A stretch of DNA of 33,071 bases from Treponema sp. (GTDB taxonomy: Bacteria; Spirochaetota; Spirochaetia; Treponematales; Treponemataceae): contig JAILIC010000009.1 in the NCBI GenBank assembly GCA_024695475.1, positions 1-33,071 on the forward strand. The letters are read 5' to 3'. How positions within the stretch are numbered: the first letter of the stretch is position 1; each line of letters begins with the position of its first letter. Both the position numbers and the translations under genes were made by a program. Shown here one piece after another: positions 15,310 to 23,895 of the stretch. The notes beneath the pieces are model-generated. The model searched no databases. It was not told the origin of the DNA and saw only the letters and a program-made list of their open reading frames with translations.

Positions 15310-16464
15310 ATGCAAATCATACCAGTTGCCAGTGGTAAGGGCGGGGTCGGCAAAAGTCTTCTTTCTGCAAACTTAGCAATTGCCCTCGGACAGGCAGGAA
15401 AAAAAGTTATATTAGCAGACCTCGATTTAGGTGCGTCAAATCTTCATCTGGTCATTGGACAAAGTTCCCCAAAAACAGGTATCGGTACATGGCTTGCCGA
15501 CCATACCGAGTTTAAAGATATCATTGCTCCTACTGATTACGAAAATGTCAGTTTTATTGCAGGTGACAGTGAAGTTCCTGGCTTATCATCTTTAAAAGTA
15601 CAGCAAAAGAATAAATTAATAAAAGAATTAAGCGATCTGGATGCAGACTATGTCATTTTGGATTTAGGAGCTGGAACTCATCAAATTATTCTTGATATGT
15701 TCTTACTCTCTCCTCAGGGCATTATCGTTACAGCCCCTACCGTTACTGCAACACTCAATGCCTATTTGTTTTTAAAGAATGCTGTCTTTCGACTGATGTA
15801 TACCACATTCAAAAGTGGGTCAAAAGGTGCCCAGTGGCTTGAAAAATTAAAGATGGATTCTCAATCATTACAACGACTCTATATTCCTAAGATGATTGAA
15901 AACCTCAGGGCGATTGATCCTGAAAATGCTATGACTTTTTCATCACGCATGGCACAGTTTCATCCCCGATTGTCAATCAACATGATTGATGATCCAAAAG
16001 ATATCGAAAAAGCACAAAAAATCCGTAGATCCTGCGCGCAGTATTTAGGATTGGATATCGATTATCTTGGCGTCATGTATCGAGATATGTTACAGGATAA
16101 AGCGTTATCATCTCGCCTGCCCGTTATCATCTACAAGCCTCAGAGTGTGCTATCACAGGCAATTTATCGTATTGCTGATAAAATTCTTGCAACTGAGCCT
16201 CGCCAATTTGACCAGAACTTTGATCTTACTATAGATACAGACACTAACTATAATTCTTTCCAGGACGTTGCCGATGAAGCAGAAGAAGACTATGCATTAA
16301 AAATGAACAGTCTTCAAGATTTAGTTGGTAATGGAACATTTACTACTGGAGAGCTCTCAGAAATGATAAAAACAATGCAATATGAACTTACCCAAATTAA
16401 AAAGGAAAATCTATTGCTCAAATCAAAATTAGTCAAAGCTGCAAAATTAGGCTTTAAAGTTTAA
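15310..16464 (+). CDS. FlhG/MinD-like ParA-family ATPase
   Basis: A 384-aa P-loop ATPase of the MinD/FlhG group. The deviant Walker A motif KGGVGKS (about 10-16), the DLDLGASNLHL segment (about 37-47) and DLGAG (about 118-122) are all present. Such proteins place flagella or the division site by ATP-dependent membrane binding. FlhG is usually next to flhF, which is not here, so the exact role is open. Residues about 350-384 form a coiled-coil-like C-terminus ending in Lys-rich amphipathic sequence, which may serve for membrane binding or dimerisation. It has no Shine-Dalgarno sequence and is probably leaderless. lgt follows after 32 bp. Confidence 0.8.
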   Translation: MQIIPVASGKGGVGKSLLSANLAIALGQAGKKVILADLDLGASNLHLVIGQSSPKTGIGTWLADHTEFKDIIAPTDYENVSFIAGDSEVPGLSSLKVQQKNKLIKELSDLDADYVILDLGAGTHQIILDMFLLSPQGIIVTAPTVTATLNAYLFLKNAVFRLMYTTFKSGSKGAQWLEKLKMDSQSLQRLYIPKMIENLRAIDPENAMTFSSRMAQFHPRLSINMIDDPKDIEKAQKIRRSCAQYLGLDIDYLGVMYRDMLQDKALSSRLPVIIYKPQSVLSQAIYRIADKILATEPRQFDQNFDLTIDTDTNYNSFQDVADEAEEDYALKMNSLQDLVGNGTFTTGELSEMIKTMQYELTQIKKENLLLKSKLVKAAKLGFKV

Positions 16465-16496
16465 TACTACACAAAGTTTTACAAAGAGATTGTTCC

Positions 16497-17483
16497 ATGC
16501 AATTATCATTTTTACCATTGTATATTTCATATCCTTCTTGGATACATCCTCAGTTGTTTCCTTCAATTCCAATACTTAATCTCATACGATGGTATGGACT
16601 CATGTATATTGTAGCCTTTTCCATCGCTTATTCGATATTAAAAAAGGTAATGACTGAAGGCATGCTTGACAGTGCAAGTACAAAAGCCACGGAAGACGAA
16701 CTTTTCAGTTTTCTTACAACAGGAATCATTTTTTTACTCATTGGTGCAAGGATATTTTCTACATTGGTATATGATACCAGTGGCATTTATTGGCACAAAC
16801 CGTGGCTGATTTTTTGGCCATATGACGACATCGGTCATTTTACGGGTCTTGCAGGCATGTCCTATCATGGGGGATTTATCGGTGGAGCTATCGGTATTGT
16901 GTTTTGGTGCAAAACACATAATAAGCCATTATTGTCATGGATAGATGCAATGGCGATTGCCATTCCTGCCGGATACACCTTTGGACGTATTGGTAATTTT
17001 TTTAATGGCGAGCTCTATGGAAAAGTAACCACAAAACCATGGGGAATCATATTCCCTGGTGCTGAAAAATATTCCTTAAGCATTGATTGGGTAAAACAAG
17101 TTGCAGAACAAGCAGGCATGGATATTTCGCAAAACTCAACGCTCATTAACCTTCCACGACACCCCAGCCAGCTCTATGAAGCGCTATTTGAAGGACTAGT
17201 TTTATTCCTTATCATCTGGTTTTTACGAAAGAAAAAGCCCTTTGACGGTTTTTTAACATCAGTCTACATTGTTGGCTATGGCTTTTTCCGCTTTATAATC
17301 GAATATTTTAGAGAGCCTGATGCAGACATAGGCTACCGCATTACCGTTGAAAAAACAGCATCTATTGCCCGTACGACATCACTTCTCAATATTTCTACAG
17401 GACAGATACTCTGTTTTATGATGATTGTGGGTGGAATTCTTTTTGGCCTACTCTGCTGGAAAAAGCAAAAACTTGATACATAA
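16497..17483 (+). CDS. lgt: Prolipoprotein diacylglyceryl transferase
   Basis: Lgt moves diacylglycerol from phosphatidylglycerol to the lipobox Cys of prolipoproteins in the inner membrane, the first step of lipoprotein maturation. The 328-aa product has about seven membrane helices, the HGGFIGG motif, the signature GRIGNFFNGELYG (about 161-173) and RHPSQLYEALFEG (about 221-233). It is slightly longer than E. coli Lgt (291) because of an insertion at about residues 50-75. Spirochaetes carry many lipoproteins and need this enzyme. A weak AGAGA site lies about 10 nt upstream of the ATG. Confidence 0.95.
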   Translation: MQLSFLPLYISYPSWIHPQLFPSIPILNLIRWYGLMYIVAFSIAYSILKKVMTEGMLDSASTKATEDELFSFLTTGIIFLLIGARIFSTLVYDTSGIYWHKPWLIFWPYDDIGHFTGLAGMSYHGGFIGGAIGIVFWCKTHNKPLLSWIDAMAIAIPAGYTFGRIGNFFNGELYGKVTTKPWGIIFPGAEKYSLSIDWVKQVAEQAGMDISQNSTLINLPRHPSQLYEALFEGLVLFLIIWFLRKKKPFDGFLTSVYIVGYGFFRFIIEYFREPDADIGYRITVEKTASIARTTSLLNISTGQILCFMMIVGGILFGLLCWKKQKLDT

Positions 17484-17488
17484 CTGAC

Positions 17489-17540
17489 AAAGGCAGCTTT
17501 GTTGTGCATGTTGCTTACGCACACAAGCTGCCTTTTTAGT
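17489..17540. terminator. Bidirectional terminator between lgt and the DUF362 gene
   Basis: The stem AAAGGCAGCTT (17489-17499) pairs with AAGCTGCCTTT (17525-17535), with an inner TGTGC/GCACA pairing and a small bulge. A T-rich run follows on the plus side and an A-rich stretch lies on the other, so it can end both convergent transcripts. Confidence 0.75.
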
Positions 17541-17542
17541 TT

Positions 17543-18661
17543 TTAGACGGTCTTTAACTCGTACGAGCGTGTTCCAAGTCCTATTTTTTCACCATGAATC
17601 AAGGTCTCGTCCCAAACTGATACAGGAGTTATGTCTTTCCATAAGATACCAGTAAGCTTTGCACCACGTTGTACATTATCCGTGAGCAGAGAGTTTTGTA
17701 AACGTGTAGCTTTCATACATAAATCACTGCAAGCCTGGTCTAAAGCAATCGGATCAAAACTTGCCGCCATACCTATATTTGGAATAACAGGTGCATCATT
17801 ATACTCATGACAATCACAGTATGGACTTACATCCCTAATAATATTTATGTGAAAACACGGACGACCATAGCAAACAGCTTGTGCATATTCTGCCATTTTA
17901 CGATCCAGTTCTTCATTTGCTCCTTCATTTGGATTGTAAATCGCATCAAAATTACAAGCACCTATACAACGGCCACATCCTTTACAAACGCTCTGATCTA
18001 TATGAGCCTTATTATTACTGTACGTAATAGCATCAGAACCACACTCCTTTGCACACTGACGGCACCCGCGACATAAGGCTTCATTAACTTCTGGCTTACC
18101 AGCCTTATGTTGTTCCATCTTACCTGCACGACTGCCACATCCCATGCCAATATTTTTTATAGCCCCACCAAAACCAGTAGATTCATGTCCCTTAAAATGA
18201 GCAAGACTTATAAAGATATCTGCATCCATAATAGCACGACCAATAAGAGCAGTCTTACAATACTCGCCATTATGTACAGGTACTTCGATATCATCTGTAC
18301 CTTTTAAACCATCTCCAATGATAACTTGACAACCAGTTGTCATCGGCAAAAAACCATGTTGCTCAGCTATAGTCAGATGATCCAGTGCATTTTTACGATA
18401 ACCAGGATACAACGTATTGCAATCCGTTAAAAATGGCTTACCGCCAAGTTCTTTAACAACATCAGCAACAGCACGTGCATAATCTGGGCGCAAAAAAGAA
18501 AGATTCCCCCCTTCACCAAAATGCATTTTTATTGCCGTAAATTTTCCATCAAAATCAATCTGCGCAATTCCTGCTTTTTTAATAAGCATCTGCAACTTTG
18601 CAGGGATACCACCATCCTTATTTGTTCTAAAATCGGTAAAATAGACAACAGAAGGTTTCAT
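17543..18661 (-). CDS. DUF362 protein with two [4Fe-4S] ferredoxin motifs
   Basis: The N-terminal about 185 residues and the C-terminal part match the DUF362 family. Between them (about 188-245) lie two classical 4Fe-4S motifs: CRGCRQCAKEC and CKGCGRCIGAC. It is a cytoplasmic, redox-active protein whose physiological reaction is not established for the family. The ATG at 18661 has AAGGAG 7 nt upstream. It is transcribed divergently from the hydrogenase-chemoreceptor gene across 248 bp of AT-rich DNA, which contains an ATTCGAT direct repeat (near 18716 and 18877) and little else that I can assign. The shared iron-sulfur chemistry of the two neighbours may be functional. Confidence 0.85.
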   Translation of the reverse strand: MKPSVVYFTDFRTNKDGGIPAKLQMLIKKAGIAQIDFDGKFTAIKMHFGEGGNLSFLRPDYARAVADVVKELGGKPFLTDCNTLYPGYRKNALDHLTIAEQHGFLPMTTGCQVIIGDGLKGTDDIEVPVHNGEYCKTALIGRAIMDADIFISLAHFKGHESTGFGGAIKNIGMGCGSRAGKMEQHKAGKPEVNEALCRGCRQCAKECGSDAITYSNNKAHIDQSVCKGCGRCIGACNFDAIYNPNEGANEELDRKMAEYAQAVCYGRPCFHINIIRDVSPYCDCHEYNDAPVIPNIGMAASFDPIALDQACSDLCMKATRLQNSLLTDNVQRGAKLTGILWKDITPVSVWDETLIHGEKIGLGTRSYELKTV

Positions 18662-18909
18662 ACCGTCTCCTTATATGCTTTTTTTACTAAAATGATACAT
18701 GCTTTTCTATTTTATTCGATAATATGCTTTCAGACAATCAATATATTACATCATACAAATCAATTTTCTCAAAAAATATTGCACATCACATACTATTTGT
18801 AGCTTCATTGGTAAAACAGCACTTTAAATAACTAAACTAGATATATTAAATTTCTCTTTAAATTTTCATTGTATTCGATTAAAATAGTATAGATAGGGAA
18901 AAAGAAAAG

Positions 18910-20976
18910 ATGTCTGAGCTTAAACCAGTAATTTTTGTCGATAAAGATAAGTGTGTTAATTGTCATCGCTGTATTGCAGTATGCCCTTCAAAAATGTGCA
19001 ATGATGCTTCGGGCGATTATGTAAAAATCAATCATGAATTATGCATTGGATGCGGACACTGCCTCGAAGCATGCGATCATGGCGCCCGCTATGGTATCGA
19101 TGATACAGAAGACTTTTTCAAAGCTCTCAAAAAAGGTGAAAACATCGTAGCTATCGTGGCTCCAGCAGCTGCCGCACATTTTAAAGGACAGGATCTAGAA
19201 CTTAACAGCTGGCTCAAATCGATTGGTGTAAAGGCTGTTTTTGATGTTGGTTTTGGCGCTGAGCTTACAACAAAATCATATATCGAGTATCTCAAAAAGA
19301 ACAAGCCTAAGCTCATTATTTCTCAGCCTTGCCCCGCAATCGTCACATGGATTGAGCTATATCACCCTGAATTGATTCCCTATCTTTCTCCTGCTGACAG
19401 CCCAATGGCTCATACAATCACCATGATTAAAAAGTTTTATCCACTATATGCAGCATATAAAGTCGCTGTAATTTCTCCCTGTTATGCAAAACGTCGAGAG
19501 TTTGATGAGAATGGGCTGGGAGACTTCAATGTCACAATGCATTCTGTGAGCAACTATTTTAAGAACAACAATATAAGACTCTCCTCATTTCCAAAAACTG
19601 ATTATGATAATCCTTTGGCAGAGAGGGGCGTCCTTTACTCTACTCCAGGTGGACTATTGCGAACTGCCGAGCGATTTGTTCCCGGCATCTCTAAGAAGAG
19701 CCGAAAAATCGAGGGATTTCCTCAAGTTTATACATATTTTGAGCGGCTCTCAGAAGACTTGAAGAATGGCAAAACTCCACAATTCCAGCTGATTGACTGT
19801 CTCAACTGCGAAAAAGGCTGTAACTGTGGTGCAGGCACGGACAATAAAGACTTATCACTTGATGAGATGGAAGGGTATATAGAACACCGAATGGAAGAGC
19901 GATTATCTCAATGGAAGATGGATAAGCCTTCAAAGCAAAAATCCGCGCTCAAAAAACTTGATGCTACAATCAATCAATTCTGGCAGGAAGGAATCTATTT
20001 CCGAACATATGAAAATCGGAACGCAAACATTTCAAAACTCAAAGTTCCGAATAAGACGGAAATTCAGAAAATCTTCCAAGAAATGGGTAAAACCAAGGAA
20101 AAAGACATCCTCAACTGTCGGGCCTGCGGATACCGTTCCTGTGAAGAAATGGCTAAAGCAATTTATAACGGCGTAAACAAGATGTCTCACTGTTCTTACT
20201 ATGTCATGCACAAAATGACTGAGGATTTTAAGGAAGAAATCAACACTTCCATCCAGAAAGTTACAGACAAGAGCATCGCCTGCCTTGAAGAAAACGAGAA
20301 AAATGTTAATTCTCTTACAAATGTTACTAACCAGATGTCAGATAATGTCAATTCTTCAGTCTCAGCCGTCGAGCAGATGATTGGAAACATAAGTTCAATC
20401 AACAAAATTTTGCAGAAGAATTTTACTGCAGTAAACGAGCTTGAGGAAGCGACGAATACGGGACACTCAAGCGTACGCGAAATTCACGCTCTGGTTCAAC
20501 AAATCGAAGAAAACTCAAAAGGACTGGTTGAAATGGGAAAAACAATCGATCAGATTGCCGCCCAGACAAACCTTCTTTCAATGAACGCTGCAATCGAAGC
20601 AAGCCATGCCGGTGAGTCAGGAAAAGGTTTTGCTGTAGTTGCCTCAGAGATCCGTAAACTTGCGGAAAGCTCAAGCAAAGAAGCAAAATCAATTGACAGT
20701 GTACTCAAGAATATGAAAGACTTGATTGATACGACAACGATAAAAGCTAATGAAGTTTCAAAAGAGTTTAATCGCATTGTAACGCTTTCGACTCAGGTCA
20801 AAAATCAAGAAGGACAAGTTCATAACGCTGTTGAAGAACAGAACAGTGGCGGTGAACTGCTTCTTTCTACGATAGGTAAAATGAAAGATATCCAAAACGC
20901 AGTTTCAGACGCAGCCGAAGAGTTAAAAGCAGGAACTGCGGAAATCAAGACAACGATTACACATCTTGGAGTCTAG
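18910..20976 (+). CDS. [FeFe]-hydrogenase-like sensor fused to chemoreceptor signalling domain
   Basis: The 688-aa product has four modules. First come two [4Fe-4S] clusters (Cys15/18/21/25 and Cys45/48/51/55). Second is an [FeFe]-hydrogenase-like domain (about 77-335) with candidate H-cluster ligands in QPCPA (Cys141), SPCYAKRRE (Cys191) and [11 protein letters not shown] (297-307). Third is an FeS domain with Cys403, 406, 411 and 428. Fourth is a methyl-accepting chemotaxis domain (about 440-680) with the hairpin tip [16 protein letters not shown] (549-564). There is no membrane segment, so it is a cytoplasmic receptor. Domains of this type resemble sensory hydrogenases (HydS), so it probably links hydrogen or redox state to CheA. 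No CheR-tethering pentapeptide is visible. The upstream ribosome-binding site is weak. Confidence 0.88.
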   Translation: MSELKPVIFVDKDKCVNCHRCIAVCPSKMCNDASGDYVKINHELCIGCGHCLEACDHGARYGIDDTEDFFKALKKGENIVAIVAPAAAAHFKGQDLELNSWLKSIGVKAVFDVGFGAELTTKSYIEYLKKNKPKLIISQPCPAIVTWIELYHPELIPYLSPADSPMAHTITMIKKFYPLYAAYKVAVISPCYAKRREFDENGLGDFNVTMHSVSNYFKNNNIRLSSFPKTDYDNPLAERGVLYSTPGGLLRTAERFVPGISKKSRKIEGFPQVYTYFERLSEDLKNGKTPQFQLIDCLNCEKGCNCGAGTDNKDLSLDEMEGYIEHRMEERLSQWKMDKPSKQKSALKKLDATINQFWQEGIYFRTYENRNANISKLKVPNKTEIQKIFQEMGKTKEKDILNCRACGYRSCEEMAKAIYNGVNKMSHCSYYVMHKMTEDFKEEINTSIQKVTDKSIACLEENEKNVNSLTNVTNQMSDNVNSSVSAVEQMIGNISSINKILQKNFTAVNELEEATNTGHSSVREIHALVQQIEENSKGLVEMGKTIDQIAAQTNLLSMNAAIEASHAGESGKGFAVVASEIRKLAESSSKEAKSIDSVLKNMKDLIDTTTIKANEVSKEFNRIVTLSTQVKNQEGQVHNAVEEQNSGGELLLSTIGKMKDIQNAVSDAAEELKAGTAEIKTTITHLGV

Positions 20977-20987
20977 CTACTATCTGC

Positions 20988-21677
20988 TTACTCTCCATAG
21001 TGGATAACAAAGCCAAGACTTGGGCTAATCCATATATCTGAAGTTGAGCCTTGCGTAGTCTTGGTAGTTGTTTTGGTGAAGGCTGTACTGGTAGCTGCTG
21101 TTTTTTGCCGTTGTATCATATACATATCATAAAACAGCTTTAGTGTTGCAGACACAGCAAAATATTTTGAAACAGTATACTCTGCACTCCCTGCAATACC
21201 AATTCCCAACGCCAGCCGATCGGTAGTTACTCTTTTGTTTGTCAAGGACAGCTTATCATACAGATATCCACAATGTACTCCCACTGCCAAAGGAATCCGT
21301 ATCGTATCGCTGTGATACTGCAATCTATACCCACCAAGAAAAAAATCAAAACCGACAATACTATCATAATCGGCATTGCCATACTGTGCAGAGCCAGACT
21401 GTAAACCATGTATCATACGAGGGGAATACAACGAAGTAGAAAAATAAAGTCCAAGATTATAATTATCAGCTAATGTACGTGTGTCAAACGTAACACCTGC
21501 ACCCGATAGCAGAGCACGCCCCGTAACGCCACCTAGATCTTTTCCGCTACCTATAGGGGCAGTTACGCCAAAACAAAGGGCATTATCGCTATAATCGAGT
21601 TTTGGTTTGCGGTTTGCATATAACGAGGTCGCACAAACGAAGCAGAGTAAAAAAATGATAGTATTTTTTATATACAT
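20988..21677 (-). CDS. Predicted outer-membrane beta-barrel protein, 229 aa
   Basis: A signal peptide (MYIKNTIIFLLCFVCATSLYA, cut near residue 21) precedes a Gly/Tyr/Ser-rich protein with alternating hydrophobic strands, such as YNLGLYFSTSLYS, VGFDFFLGGYRLQYHSD and LALGIGIAGSAEYTVS. The family was not recognised. The pattern fits a small barrel of about 8 strands. A Thr-rich loop (about 193-212) may face outward. The start shares one base with the fbp stop (TAATG), so the two are translationally coupled, an unexpected pairing of a surface protein with a gluconeogenic enzyme. It converges on the hydrogenase-chemoreceptor gene with 11 bp between the stops. Confidence 0.65.
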   Translation of the reverse strand: MYIKNTIIFLLCFVCATSLYANRKPKLDYSDNALCFGVTAPIGSGKDLGGVTGRALLSGAGVTFDTRTLADNYNLGLYFSTSLYSPRMIHGLQSGSAQYGNADYDSIVGFDFFLGGYRLQYHSDTIRIPLAVGVHCGYLYDKLSLTNKRVTTDRLALGIGIAGSAEYTVSKYFAVSATLKLFYDMYMIQRQKTAATSTAFTKTTTKTTQGSTSDIWISPSLGFVIHYGE

Positions 21678-23584
21678 TACTGTGTCTCTTCAGAAAAAAA
21701 TCCATCTTGATAGGCAGCGAGCAATTGCTCAAGCTCTTGGATTTGTATAAGGATCCGTTTACCATTTTCGGTATCTGCAACATACTTTCGTTTGGCAAAA
21801 ACTTCAACAGTCTGAGTATCAGAGACAATATCCGTTTCATTAATGATTGCCTTTTCCGTAGATTCAAATTTTTCATGTACAACAAGACGCATACCTCGAG
21901 AATTTGACACTAATGTATATCCGGCGATTCCTGTTTTTTCATGATAGGCAGCACTAAATCCGCCGTCGATAATCAATAACTTGCCCCCACACTTTATCGG
22001 AGTCGCACCATTCTTAATTTCTTGAGGCACATGTCCGTTTATAATATGGGAAGAAGAAGGCTGTAAGCCAAATTCTTCCAATATGCGGTTAACAACACTC
22101 TCATCATCGACAAATGCATAGTACGCATTCTTTTTTTCGCGATGAGTTACTTTATCAATAACAAATTGACGTTCAAAAGTTGCCATTTTATCTTTACCAA
22201 AAACAGGAGACCAAGGACCTTCCCATAAATACCAGAGGATATTCTGTCCTTTTTTACGCTCATCACTGTCCCACTTGCTAAAGTATCCGCGTCTGGCCCA
22301 TTCTTCCAAAATATCAAACAAAGCCCTACCACTGTATTCCTTGCCATAGATAGACACTTTTGCAAAACTGCCATCCGCCATCAAAGGAACACAACCATGG
22401 TACAGCAAGTTGTCATTATAAATAGTATAGATATGCCCCTTTGCAAACAGGAACCGCACATGTCGCTGCAACTTTTCACAATGCAAAAAGGACATTTGCA
22501 ACCGATTGATAACAACTGCTTCTTCATCAGTTAACTCGTAAGGATTATGTCTATCAATTGTAGGAAAATCACTATCAGAAAGTGCATAATCCTGATCTCC
22601 TATATGCACTGTTCCCTGATCCCAATTAATTTTATCAAGCAAAAGGCGATCATCCATAAGGAACTCAGGATTTTCTTTGATAATCATTCCTTCCAGCTTA
22701 TATTGGATGATCCCCATCGCCTTATGAAGTACACTGCGTTCCAATGAGCCATATACCTGCAAAGCAAAGGTAACAAGAGGGGTAAGATTAATGCCGTATC
22801 CCTCATTAAGTACATCAAGGGTATTATACTTAGCACACATCCTCACTACATTTGCGATACTTGCCTTATGCCCGCTGGCAGCTGCCATCCAGATGATGTC
22901 ATGGTTGCCCCACTGGATATCTACCGAGTGATAATCCATCAGCATATCCATGATGTAATGCGGTCCAGGGCCTCTATCGTAGATATCACCAATAATATGC
23001 AGGTGATCAATTACCAGCTGCTGTATTAACTGACACATTGCCTCAATCAATGAGTCAGCAGCTCCAATACGTATAATGGTCTTTATGATGGCATTATAAT
23101 ACGCCTGCTTATCATTTATTTCTTCTTTTTCGGTAATAAGCTCTTCAATAATATAGGAAAAACCATCAGGAATTGCCTTTCTGACTTTACTGCGCGTATA
23201 TTTTGACGAAACCCTACGAGTAACCGCAACAAGCCGGTGAATGGTAGTAGCGTACCATGCAGGCATATCAGTTTCTGTGGCTTTGACGATTTCTATTTTT
23301 TCGCGTGGGTAATAAATCAAGGTTGCAAGACTACGTTTTACAGACGGCATCTCAGTATCACCAAAGATTTCTTCTATTTTTTGCCGTATTGATCCAGAGC
23401 CATTTTTTAACACATGGTTAAACTGCTCATAATTACCGTGGACATCGGTTAAAAAGTGTTCCGTACCTTTTGGGAGGGCAAGAATTGCCTGCAAGTTAGC
23501 AATTTCGGTAATGACAGATCGTTGCGTTGGATATTGTCGGGACAATACTCGTAATAAGTTTTTATTTTCTTCAGTAACACACAT
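21677..23584 (-). CDS. fbp: Fructose-1,6-bisphosphatase, class III
   Basis: A 635-aa enzyme that removes the 1-phosphate of fructose-1,6-bisphosphate in gluconeogenesis, in the cytoplasm. The length and sequence match the class III type typical of Firmicutes, not class I or II. The calcineurin-like metallophosphatase motifs are visible: DVHGNYEQ (Asp47, His49), GDIYDRGPGPH (about 198-208), WGNHDIIW (about 221-228) and INGHVPQ towards the C-terminus. TTGCGG (23622-23627), 17 bp, and TACAAT (23599-23604) form a promoter. The leader would be about 8 nt without a Shine-Dalgarno sequence. The outer-membrane protein gene follows with a 1-bp overlap. Confidence 0.93.
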   Translation of the reverse strand: MCVTEENKNLLRVLSRQYPTQRSVITEIANLQAILALPKGTEHFLTDVHGNYEQFNHVLKNGSGSIRQKIEEIFGDTEMPSVKRSLATLIYYPREKIEIVKATETDMPAWYATTIHRLVAVTRRVSSKYTRSKVRKAIPDGFSYIIEELITEKEEINDKQAYYNAIIKTIIRIGAADSLIEAMCQLIQQLVIDHLHIIGDIYDRGPGPHYIMDMLMDYHSVDIQWGNHDIIWMAAASGHKASIANVVRMCAKYNTLDVLNEGYGINLTPLVTFALQVYGSLERSVLHKAMGIIQYKLEGMIIKENPEFLMDDRLLLDKINWDQGTVHIGDQDYALSDSDFPTIDRHNPYELTDEEAVVINRLQMSFLHCEKLQRHVRFLFAKGHIYTIYNDNLLYHGCVPLMADGSFAKVSIYGKEYSGRALFDILEEWARRGYFSKWDSDERKKGQNILWYLWEGPWSPVFGKDKMATFERQFVIDKVTHREKKNAYYAFVDDESVVNRILEEFGLQPSSSHIINGHVPQEIKNGATPIKCGGKLLIIDGGFSAAYHEKTGIAGYTLVSNSRGMRLVVHEKFESTEKAIINETDIVSDTQTVEVFAKRKYVADTENGKRILIQIQELEQLLAAYQDGFFSEETQ

Positions 23585-23675
23585 AACTTTTGTTTTATAT
23601 TGTATAATTCCTTTGGCGTTTCCGCAACTTTTTACGGAGAAAGATACTCACATCAGATTTTGATTTTACTCTTCT

Positions 23676-23700
23676 TAAAAAAAGGTGCACTTACCTATAC
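23676..23700 (-). terminator. Weak terminator-like element after the yolD-like gene
   Basis: On the minus strand a short AGGT...ACCT stem with a GTGCAC core is followed by a run of seven T. The stem is short, so efficiency is uncertain. Confidence 0.3.
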
Positions 23701-23715
23701 AAAACTCCTTCGCAA

Positions 23716-23895
23716 TTAATAACTGTACCGCTCAATTTTTGCACGTAGGGTTTTCTGCAAAGCCTCTTCATAACCGGTTAAGGCAGAAAACGGCAAAAAA
23801 ATTTTTGCACGCTGTCCTAACGGCATTCTATCAGGCAAAGAATATCTATTCCAGTCATAATTTATGATAGCCGAATAGTCTTTTTCGTTTTTCAT
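23716..23895 (-). CDS. YolD-like small protein, 59 aa
   Basis: The ATG at 23895 overlaps the polymerase stop by 4 bp (ATGA) and has an AGGAGG element inside the end of that gene, so the two are translationally coupled. The 59-aa product has DRMPLGQRAKIFLPFSALTG (residues about 21-40), which closely resembles the core of YolD-like proteins (R-M-S...R-A-A-x-F-x-P-F-A-A-L-T-G-Y). In Bacillus and relatives, YolD-family genes follow Y-family polymerase genes (uvrX, yqjW). Their exact role is unknown, and they may assist or restrain the polymerase. The pairing here fits that pattern. Confidence 0.8.
   Translation of the reverse strand: MKNEKDYSAIINYDWNRYSLPDRMPLGQRAKIFLPFSALTGYEEALQKTLRAKIERYSY

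Noticed and set aside
18662..18909. Sigma-28-type promoter for the chemoreceptor gene (ATTCGATTA near 18877).
   Set aside because: The TAAA element is at the wrong distance and the -10 match is poor.
23685..23867. A 60-aa plus-strand frame in the fbp-polymerase gap.
   Set aside because: It lies antisense to the 59-aa YolD-like gene, which has a ribosome-binding site, coupling overlap and family resemblance. The plus frame has none.
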